From Bradyrhizobium diazoefficiens (GTDB lineage: Bacteria > Pseudomonadota > Alphaproteobacteria > Rhizobiales > Xanthobacteraceae), in assembly GCF_016616885.1 (NCBI RefSeq), contig NZ_CP067102.1, positions 1,516,501-1,580,500 of the forward strand: a stretch of 64,000 nt of DNA, given 5' to 3'. Shown piece by piece: positions 34,201 to 40,571 of this stretch. Numbering within the stretch: position 1 is the first letter of the stretch; every line of letters starts with the position of its first letter. The notes beneath the pieces are model-generated. The model was not told where the DNA came from. It did not search any database and saw only the letters and a list, made by a program, of their open reading frames with translations. A program made the translations under genes and the position numbers.

Positions 34201-34473
34201 ATGACAAAACCGCAGCTAGATCCTGACGTCGTGGATGTCGCGCCGAACGAGCTGGCGCTGACCGCCTATGACGAACAGCATGTTGTCACATACATTCGCC
34301 TTTTGCAGGCGGAGGGTCAGGGAGCGGACTGGCGGGAGGTTGCTCGAATCGTTTTGCACATCGACCCGGAGCGAGAACCGGACCGTGCGCGGACTGCATA
34401 TCAGAGTCATCTTGCGCGCGCCAAATGGGTGACCGAGCAGGGGCGCCTCTTACGCGGCACCGGCTCAAAATAG
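34201..34473 (+). CDS. qseM: QseM-like DUF2285 antiactivator, module B
   Basis: A 90-residue DUF2285 protein (LDPDVVDVAPNELALTAYDE, then GADWREVARIVLHIDPEREP). It is nearly collinear with module A, the identical core being GADWREVARIVLHIDPEREP. By analogy with R7A it binds TraR and FseA and keeps transfer silent. ATG 34201 was chosen over a GTG at 34195 because it gives the same length and N-terminus as the other copy. It is followed after 164 bases by fseA module B. Confidence 0.78.
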   Translation: MTKPQLDPDVVDVAPNELALTAYDEQHVVTYIRLLQAEGQGADWREVARIVLHIDPEREPDRARTAYQSHLARAKWVTEQGRLLRGTGSK

Positions 34474-34540
34474 AAGAAAATCGCCAGCTAACTTTTGTGG
34501 CCAAAACAATTTTCTCCCGCTAACCGGCGGTCATTCTCAT

Positions 34541-34554
34541 GCACCACGTGGTGC
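34541..34554 (+). promoter_or_regulatory. Perfect palindrome upstream of fseA, module B
   Basis: GCACCACGTGGTGC, 14 bases fully symmetric, 84 bases before the fseA start. The flank GTGCCAAACTAGAGGCTTCC and a small ATTGC-GCC-GCAAT dyad nearer the gene are shared with module A. It could be the TraR box that drives fseA, though it does not look like the candidate box near traI. Confidence 0.45.
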
Positions 34555-34637
34555 CAAACTAGAGGCTTCCTACAACCGCTTCGTTCATAACTATTGCGCC
34601 GCAATCCTTGTTGGCTGCGTGCAATGGGACGGAAGCA

Positions 34638-34832
34638 ATGCCTGAATTCGACTGGCGATCGCCAGATTCGTTCAAGAGCCTGGAGAATGCTGAGATCACT
34701 CACATCGCCTGGGAAGGCCTTCGTATGAACGTGGACTATCAACGCGACTACGAAGCGATGATTGCGAATAGCCCAGATGGCGAAGTGACCGAGGAATTCA
34801 GGAGGAGGTGGGGTATCTGCTTTCGCCCATGA
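34638..34832 (+). CDS. fseA: FseA N-terminal part (DUF6499), module B
   Basis: A 64-residue DUF6499 frame (MPEFDWRSPDSFKSLENAEI, ending RRRWGICFRP) of the same length and ending as in module A. ATG 34638 was chosen because it matches the copy at 28961. The TGA at 34830 closes the frame, but the +1 frame continues with DPQKSSKEQVIFWTPEVLAS into DUF2285, so full-length FseA (about 256 residues) requires frameshifting. This copy sits directly upstream of rdfS, the main target of FseA in R7A. Confidence 0.8.
   Translation: MPEFDWRSPDSFKSLENAEITHIAWEGLRMNVDYQRDYEAMIANSPDGEVTEEFRRRWGICFRP
34818..34832 (+). other. Programmed +1 frameshift site in fseA, module B
   Basis: TGC TTT CGC CCA TGA in the zero frame. 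Slipping at TTT (34821-34823) to TTC yields TTC GCC CAT GAT. The 18 bases up to and including the stop are the same as in module A, while sequence on both sides has diverged. That conservation is what a functional recoding signal predicts. Confidence 0.62.
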
Positions 34833-34899
34833 TCCGCAAAAGTCCTCCAAAGAACAGGTCATCTTTTGGACACCTGAGGTTCTAGCGTCCGTTGTCCCC

Positions 34900-35409
34900 G
34901 TGACAACCGCGCCGCCTGTTTCTCACGAAGCGGCATCTCAGCCGCTGTTCGACTTTGCTGCCGGACAGGTATGCCGCGCCGCCGATGGTTGGCATGCGGT
35001 GCTGTGTATCGGCTCGGTTGAGCATCGCATCTGGTCGAAACAGCCGCTGACCCCAGGCGCTCACTATGCAGCCGAGTTACCGCTCGACAGCAGTTTCGAG
35101 GCGCGGGCGCACGCTGCCACGCGGCTATGGCGCGCGATGAATGGGCGCGCGCAAGGACCTGCCTTCCAACGCCTGTCGAAACAGCGGCGCGAAAGATTAT
35201 GCGCAGCCCTTCGCGCACTCGCCGCGTATTTCGCCGGCGCGACCTATCGCAGCATCGCAGAGGCTCTGTTCGGCGAAAAGCGCATCCCCGATCGTGTCTG
35301 GAAAACGCACGATTTGCGCAGCCGAACCATCCGTCTCGTCCAAAGCGGCTTCGCATTCGTTCGCGGAGGCTATCGCGAATTGCTCCGTGCCAAGCGCAAG
35401 GACAAATAG
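34900..35409 (+). CDS. fseA: FseA C-terminal part (DUF2285), module B
   Basis: The +1 frame is open from the slip site at 34821. The position given is the first GTG in it. The DUF2285 region has DGWHAVLCIGSVEHRIWSKQ and the end GEKRIPDRVWKTHDLRSRTI, GGYRELLRAKRKDK, nearly the same as module A in the last 60 residues. It provides the DNA-binding and QseM-sensitive part of FseA. Downstream lie an inverted repeat at 35420-35442 and then rdfS, so this copy is in the classical position of an ICE activation gene. Confidence 0.8.
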   Translation: MTTAPPVSHEAASQPLFDFAAGQVCRAADGWHAVLCIGSVEHRIWSKQPLTPGAHYAAELPLDSSFEARAHAATRLWRAMNGRAQGPAFQRLSKQRRERLCAALRALAAYFAGATYRSIAEALFGEKRIPDRVWKTHDLRSRTIRLVQSGFAFVRGGYRELLRAKRKDK

Positions 35410-35419
35410 CGCTCCAGCC

Positions 35420-35442
35420 GGGGGTATCGAAAACATACCCCC
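35420..35442 (+). promoter_or_regulatory. Inverted repeat between fseA and rdfS
   Basis: Perfect eight-base arms GGGGGTAT and ATACCCCC with a seven-base loop, 11 bases after the fseA stop and 100 bases before rdfS. It lacks a T tract, so it could be an FseA or RdfS operator as well as a weak terminator. Nothing similar follows module A. Confidence 0.45.
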
Positions 35443-35541
35443 CAATCATCGGCATCCCCATTCGCGGGCCTTCTCCGCGATCGTGGCCGTCGACGCGCCG
35501 CTGTTCGCACCGGCGCTCCAGATGGTCACGGAGCTTCTCAA

Positions 35542-35823
35542 ATGTCCGATCCGAACGCCGATCCGCCGCCTCGATACCTCCGTACATCCGAAGCCGCACG
35601 CTTTTTGAGTTTGTCTGGCCGCACGCTGGAAAAACACCGCACGTATGGCACCGGTCCCGAATATCACAAGATCGGCGGCCGCGTGGTCTATTCGGTTGCG
35701 GACCTGATGGCGTGGGCCAAACTTGGCAAAAAGAAATCGACGTCCGATCCCGGCAAGGGGACCGTGCTGCCTGCCAAAAAACATCCGACCCTGCGCCCGT
35801 ATGCGGGCCAGGAACGCCGTTGA
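35542..35823 (+). CDS. rdfS: RdfS-like excisionase (recombination directionality factor)
   Basis: A 93-residue protein with an AlpA/excisionase winged helix (YLRTSEAARFLSLSGRTLEK, then YHKIGGRVVYSVADLMAWAK) and a basic, proline-containing tail. By position (after fseA, before repA-like and traF genes) and type it matches RdfS of ICEMlSym, which turns the integrase towards excision and also helps activate the conjugation operon. The integrase it would act with is outside the window. It is the first gene of the rdfS-repA-traF operon. Confidence 0.8.
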   Translation: MSDPNADPPPRYLRTSEAARFLSLSGRTLEKHRTYGTGPEYHKIGGRVVYSVADLMAWAKLGKKKSTSDPGKGTVLPAKKHPTLRPYAGQERR

Positions 35824-35845
35824 TCTTTGGGAAAGAGCACCGGCG

Positions 35846-36727
35846 ATGCGGCGCAAGCACCCGTCCGAACGCGATCAACTGGAAATGTTTCGTGCGCTGC
35901 CTGGCGAACTCGCGCCCCGCGACGCGCAGGATCTGATGGCTTATCCATTCTTCTCGCTCGCGAAAGCAAAGCGCATTGTGCCGATCGATTTTCGTGCCGG
36001 TGCGATCGCAATTCGGGTCGAAGCGGTGCCGGAACACGGCATGGCAACCATTTGGGATGCGGACGTTTTGATCTGGGCCGCTTCCCAGATCGTCGAAGCC
36101 CGTGACGCCGGCTTGAAGACGTCGCGCCTGATGGCTGCAACGCCTTACGAGATTCTGACGTTCGTCGGCCGCGGCACCAGCGCACGTGACTATGACCGGT
36201 TGAAGGCTGGCCTCGACAGGTTGCAATCAACGACCGTATTGACGTCGATCCGGCAGATTGCGGAACGACGGCGGCATCGTTTCTCCTGGATCAACGAATG
36301 GAAGGAGACGGCCGACGCAAACGGACGCCCGTCCGGGCTCGAACTGATCTTGCCCGATTGGTTCTATTCCGGCGTGATCGATGACGCGCTCGTGCTCACG
36401 ATTGATCGCGCCTATTTCGATCTGACGGGCGGACTTGAGCGCTGGCTTTACCGGCTCGTGCGCAAGCATGGCGGCCGGCAGCAGGGCGGCTGGAGTTTCG
36501 ATCTTGTGCATCTCCATGCCAAGTCCGGCAGTCTCTCGCCTCTCAAGCATTTTGCATACGACGTGCGCCAGATTGTCCAGCGCCAGGCATTGCCTGGCTA
36601 CCAACTCGTGCTCACGCGAGATCTGGACGGCGCCGAGCGGTTGAGGTTCGCGCCCGCGCCCGTCAATCCATTCACCGAGAGACTTCGCAGCCGCGATCTC
36701 CTTCCGAAATCGGGAGGCAACCTGTGA
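35846..36727 (+). CDS. RepA-like replication initiator protein
   Basis: A 293-residue protein of the RepA replication-initiator type found on rhizobial plasmids and ICEs (MAYPFFSLAKAKRIVPIDFR, AATPYEILTFVGRGTSARDY, then AYFDLTGGLERWLYRLVRKH). It probably supports autonomous replication of the excised circle. The start at 35846 is 22 bases after rdfS. The sequence just after the stop carries one copy of CTCGTGCTATCGGGGACTGG, a motif that recurs as iterons near such genes elsewhere. Only one copy was seen here. No parA gene follows, although one is commonly found at this position. Confidence 0.82.
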   Translation: MRRKHPSERDQLEMFRALPGELAPRDAQDLMAYPFFSLAKAKRIVPIDFRAGAIAIRVEAVPEHGMATIWDADVLIWAASQIVEARDAGLKTSRLMAATPYEILTFVGRGTSARDYDRLKAGLDRLQSTTVLTSIRQIAERRRHRFSWINEWKETADANGRPSGLELILPDWFYSGVIDDALVLTIDRAYFDLTGGLERWLYRLVRKHGGRQQGGWSFDLVHLHAKSGSLSPLKHFAYDVRQIVQRQALPGYQLVLTRDLDGAERLRFAPAPVNPFTERLRSRDLLPKSGGNL

Positions 36728-36809
36728 ATCAGCTCGTGCTATCGGGGACTGGAATCGGATCCAAGTCCTTGTCCTTTAGCGCTTTCCAGCCGCCGTAACT
36801 CTTCTAACC

Positions 36810-36828
36810 AGAAATCCTTCGGATTTCT
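36810..36828 (+). terminator. Hairpin after the repA-like gene
   Basis: AGAAATCC-TTC-GGATTTCT, perfect eight-base stem, within the 249-base gap between the repA-like and DUF2840 genes. It is flanked by CTTCTAAC repeats. It may be a weak terminator or attenuator. Confidence 0.45.
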
Positions 36829-36976
36829 TCTAACGGACCGCGCCTTCGGGCCTGATGAGGATAACCACCACGGTCCGCCTGTTCTGCCTCGCCACAGTGA
36901 GGGCAAGGGCGAGGACGCGCTGTCGCAATTCCGCTCCCGCCAGGCAACCAGAACCTTTCTGTACTCGGAGTGCACC

Positions 36977-37441
36977 ATGAACAATTTCACCGAAGTCGAA
37001 CTCCTTTGGCTCGAGAAGCGCATTGAGAACCGCATCCGGTTCGGCCACTCCGTCGAGGAAAGAATCCTCGATCGCCGCCGACGCGTGCTGTCCTTTGCGC
37101 CCGGCAGCATCTTCGCGTTCGTACGCTGGACATCAAACGACTTCGGAACGGCAATCTCACGGATCGATATTCTGCGCGCGGTGGCACCGGGACAACGATG
37201 CTCCACGGTGACCTATGTGAAGCCCGGCGGGGACATTCTCCTGCGCCTATCCGGCTGGCCCAAGGTCGAACGGGTGCTTCAGTTGATCGACGCTGTCGAG
37301 GCGCTTGACATCGATCCCGCGGACGCTGCGCCCGATTACTGGCATCACGTTCATAACCGCATGTCGGTCAATGAAAAGCCCCGCCTCTACACGAAAGCGA
37401 GACACCAGGCATGGCTTCAGCGGCAAAGGACCATGCGATGA
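36977..37441 (+). CDS. DUF2840 protein
   Basis: A 154-residue DUF2840 protein (MNNFTEVELLWLEKRIENRI, then FAFVRWTSNDFGTAISRIDI). The family is nearly always encoded just before traF in ICE and plasmid transfer regions of Alphaproteobacteria and has no known function. The stop overlaps the traF start (ATGA), so translation is coupled. A GGAGTGCACC segment before the start serves as ribosome-binding site. Confidence 0.85.
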   Translation: MNNFTEVELLWLEKRIENRIRFGHSVEERILDRRRRVLSFAPGSIFAFVRWTSNDFGTAISRIDILRAVAPGQRCSTVTYVKPGGDILLRLSGWPKVERVLQLIDAVEALDIDPADAAPDYWHHVHNRMSVNEKPRLYTKARHQAWLQRQRTMR

Positions 37442-37950
37442 CAAGTGCGTGGAAAATCTTGGCAATGATGTTCGCCGGCGCTGGTGCCCTTCTCGCACCG
37501 ACGGTTCTCGACCTGACACCACTCTACGTCTGGAATGCATCTGAGAGCGTGCCGATCGGCCTGTATCGTTTGCAGCCTGCGGAAAAGCTGTTCGTGACCG
37601 AGCTGCTCGCCGTTCAGCCGCCGGAGCCGCTTGCAACCTTCCTCGACGTGAGCGGCTATCTGCCGGCCGGGATCCCGATGCTCAAGCGCGTGCTGGCGCT
37701 TCCGGGGCAGACCGTCTGTAGAACCGGGCTCGCAGTGACCGTCGACGCGATCGAAATGGGCGAGGCAAGAGATCGCGATGGCCGCGGCCGTCCCCTCCCG
37801 AAATGGCAGGGTTGCCGCGTCGTCGGCGAGGGCGAACTCTTTGTCATGAACCGGCAATCCGCCGGCTCGCTGGACGGAAGATACTTCGGCTTTCTGCCGG
37901 CATCCGCCGTCCTTGGGCGTGCGCTCCCCGTGTGGACCTGGGAGGACTGA
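37438..37950 (+). CDS. traF: TraF-type conjugative signal peptidase
   Basis: A 170-residue S26-family protease. The N-terminal transmembrane segment is followed by the catalytic serine region NASESVPIGLYRL and the lysine region MLKRVLALPGQTV. The C-terminal box reads SLDGRYFGFLPASAVLGRAL. In RP4, TraF matures and cyclises the TrbC pilin, so its substrate here is the trbC product at 45903. It is coupled to DUF2840 by a four-base overlap and is expressed from the rdfS operon. Confidence 0.9.
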   Translation: MTSAWKILAMMFAGAGALLAPTVLDLTPLYVWNASESVPIGLYRLQPAEKLFVTELLAVQPPEPLATFLDVSGYLPAGIPMLKRVLALPGQTVCRTGLAVTVDAIEMGEARDRDGRGRPLPKWQGCRVVGEGELFVMNRQSAGSLDGRYFGFLPASAVLGRALPVWTWED

Positions 37951-38138
37951 GCGTGCGCGTGTTGGGATTCCGATCTGCTATTCCGCTGTTCGACCGAATG
38001 CTCCACCGTTCCTCCGTCCCGGCCAACGATCGCGGAGCTGTCGCGCGCAGGCCCAGTCCAGACACTGCCCCGGAATTTGTTCGCAGGCGGCCGATAAGCC
38101 GGCACCACGCGACCTTACCCCGGAGGAGCACGAACACG

Positions 38139-38870
38139 ATGGCATGCTGGCGTTCAGTCGGGACGGGCGTTTGCGCTGTTGTCGTGTCGTTCTTGGCGCT
38201 GACGATGGGTGACGCCGCTGCCTTCGGCGCGACACCATCCGCAGAGCACACGGCGAGATTTCGTACTCACGACCCGTTTGCGGACTTCATCGACGAGGCC
38301 TCGCGTCGTTTCGGCGTACCGGTGTACTGGATACGCGCAGTCTTGGAGCTCGAAAGCGCTGGAAATGCGCGCGCCAAGTCCCCGAAAGGCGCCATGGGGC
38401 TGATGCAGATCATGCCGAAGACGTGGGCCGAACTGCGTCTGCGATACGGTCTTGGCAATGATCCGTACAATCCTCACGACAACATTCTTGCTGGTTCGGG
38501 TTATCTGCGCGAGCTGCACGACCGTTACGGTTCGCCGGGTTTCCTGGCGGCCTACAATGCCGGACCTGCTCGCTACGAAGAGCATCTCGTTGGCCGACCA
38601 TTGCCGATTGAAACTCTCGCATACTTGGACAAGCTTGCGCCAATGATCGGCGGCGACATGTCGGTTTCCAAGACAGTCGTCAAGTTGCGGCCATCGGCGG
38701 GAGCGCTCTTTGCAGTGCTCTCCGAAACTTCAAAAAAGTTCGCCTCGCCGCCGCCCCGCCGTGTGTCAGATCGCGCTCCGATCGCAATATCCGGCCGCGC
38801 CATTTCGGCCATTGCGCCCACCGCGACGGGCCTGTTCGTCACGAGATCTGATGCGGAAGGTCGGCGATGA
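38139..38870 (+). CDS. Lytic transglycosylase (VirB1-like)
   Basis: A 243-residue periplasmic SLT-family enzyme with a signal peptide (residues 1-29). The catalytic glutamate is in RAVLELESAGNARA, and GAMGLMQIMPKTW and AYNAGP follow in family order. It opens peptidoglycan locally for the mating channel. ATG 38139 was chosen over a GTG at 37953 because it begins a proper signal peptide. It follows traF by 188 bases. In related elements the relaxase gene comes next. Here an insertion with an IS66 remnant intervenes. Confidence 0.88.
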   Translation: MACWRSVGTGVCAVVVSFLALTMGDAAAFGATPSAEHTARFRTHDPFADFIDEASRRFGVPVYWIRAVLELESAGNARAKSPKGAMGLMQIMPKTWAELRLRYGLGNDPYNPHDNILAGSGYLRELHDRYGSPGFLAAYNAGPARYEEHLVGRPLPIETLAYLDKLAPMIGGDMSVSKTVVKLRPSAGALFAVLSETSKKFASPPPRRVSDRAPIAISGRAISAIAPTATGLFVTRSDAEGRR

Positions 38871-38986
38871 GCGAACGCGTTAGCTCGCATATATTGCATA
38901 CCCTGGAGAAGAATGGACGGCGGGGCGAGGGCAGTGGGAAGGCACCACGTATGCGTCCGGAGGCTGCACATGACGTCATGTCTTGA
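38867..38986 (+). CDS. Short frame overlapping the transglycosylase stop
   Basis: A 39-codon frame (MSERVSSHILHTLEKNGRRG) starting with an ATGA overlap with the preceding gene. Position and coupling suggest the beginning of a gene cut off by the insertion that follows. No family is recognised. Confidence 0.3.
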   Translation: MSERVSSHILHTLEKNGRRGEGSGKAPRMRPEAAHDVMS

Positions 38987-39031
38987 CGAGCCTAGCGGCC
39001 TCGGCCGGCAAGGCGTCGACTCGGCGGGCTC

Positions 39032-39280
39032 CTACTTTGTGCGGGGCTCTGACATGGCAGCTTCCGCCTTCGCGATCACCGCTTCGGCGCGCTCTATCGC
39101 GGCACGGAATTCCTCGCTCTTCCAAGTATCAACCTGTTCGCCGTCATCGTACGACTCGTCGCTGGCCTCTTGCGCGCGTGAGATCAACTCACGAAGCGCC
39201 GCAATGGCTTCGGAGAGCAGCTTGGCATCCGCCTCATTACGAGAAGACCGCGTCAACTCTTTAACCCCATCACATTGCAA
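39032..39280 (-). CDS. Unknown small helical protein
   Basis: An 82-residue, charged, alanine- and glutamate-rich protein (LLSEAIAALRELISRAQEAS, then FRAAIERAEAVIAKAEAAMS) predicted to be two long helices. It runs against the direction of the transfer operon, in the inserted segment between the transglycosylase and relaxase genes. Composition supports a real gene, but no family or partner is known. Confidence 0.45.
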   Translation of the reverse strand: MQCDGVKELTRSSRNEADAKLLSEAIAALRELISRAQEASDESYDDGEQVDTWKSEEFRAAIERAEAVIAKAEAAMSEPRTK

Positions 39281-39392
39281 TTATGGTTCATCAGGCAATA
39301 TCGTTACAAAAGACGACCATTGCAATTGCCTATGGTCCCAGGTTGGCCATTTGGCGGGCGTCTGGCTTTGCCCAGACGGTGGTAGCGGCCGC

Positions 39393-40354
39393 TCACTGGG
39401 AGCGCCAGTTCCACGGCAGCAACTCGTCGAGACGCTTGACAGGATATCCGTCGACCATCCGCTGGAGCACGTCGCGCAGGTAGACGGAGGGTTCGACGTC
39501 GTTGAGCTTACAGGTCGCAATCAGCGAGCAGGCGACAGCCCAACGATGCCCGCCGCCGTCGCTGCCGGCGAACAGGTGGTTCTTGCGGCCGAGCGCCACA
39601 GGCCTGATCGCGCGTTCGACCGGATTGGTGTCGAGCTCAATGCGGCCATCATGCAGGAATCGCGTCGGCCCCTTCCAGCGCGAGAGCGCGTAAGGGATCG
39701 CTTCGGCAAGCGTGCTGTGGCCAGAGACGAGGGGAAGCTGCGTCTCCAGCCAGGAATGCAATGCTTGAACGATTGGCTTGTCGTGGGCGGAGCGTCGTTC
39801 GAAGGCTCTCTCAAGCTGCTTTCGGAGGACGATTCCTTAGCACTAGTACTAACGACCGGGCGGGTGGAGGGGTGAAGATGCGCGCGCCAGTCGATTTCAA
39901 GTTCGCCGGCATCCAACCGGTCGCGCCATTTGCGCAGCGCGTACGGCGACAGGGACAGTGCAGCGGCATGTTCGCGTACACCCATTCCGCTCCAGTTCAT
40001 CGCGTCGACATGCATTGCCCAGAACGCTTGCAAACCGCGATCACGCACACGCGTGATGATCGAGAAGCGCTGCCGCAGTGTCATTCTCGGTTCTGCTTTC
40101 TGTCCTTCGCGGCGCAATTCCGTCTGATATTTCGTGAGCTTGCGTGCAGCTTCCTCGCCAGCAAGAGCCTCAGCCAACGCACGAACATCCCCTGGTCTAA
40201 GCGATGAGGACGGCAATACGCCCTCTGCGAAACGCGCTGCGCTGCCAGGCTTCGATGTGGATCGACCACCATTCACGTCTGGCTTTGTTCTGGAAATGTT
40301 TTGGGCCCACCGGAGATTCTCCAATGCAGCAGAGAACCCGAAATGGAACGACAA
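39393..40354 (-). pseudogene. IS66-family element remnant, internally deleted
   Basis: The minus strand first gives an accessory-protein-like part (from ATG 40084: MTLRQRFSIITRVRDRGLQA, LSLSPYALRKWRDRLDAGEL) and then, after a change of frame near 39760, the C-terminal end of an IS66 TnpC transposase (DTNPVERAIRPVALGRKNHL, then ATCKLNDVEPSVYLRDVLQR, PWNW). The tnpB gene and most of tnpC are deleted. Ends of the element were not found. It separates the relaxase gene from its usual upstream partners. Confidence 0.78.
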
Positions 40355-40571
40355 CGCACTCTTGGAAAGTCGTGCAGGATTCGGACGCTTACGACACGAC
40401 AGCAGGACGGCGAGATAAAAGGGGCTCGCCGGTCAGACCGCAAGCCATTGACATGGCTTGGGTCCTGGCGTGCCGGTCGGTCGGGGCGCGTGCCGCGCCG
40501 TGCGTTTTCACGAATGCAATCAACGATGTTTTCGGCACTGTGGCTGCTGTTGAGCGCCCGGAGGCCTGGCA

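Noticed and set aside
34859..36226. 455-codon minus-strand frame across fseA, rdfS and repA-like genes
   Set aside because: Lies opposite three supported genes, with low-complexity arginine-rich composition.
39032..39380. Search for IS66 terminal repeats around the remnant
   Set aside because: Repeated CGTCTGGCTTTG near 39364 and 40279 is in the same orientation and does not form inverted ends.
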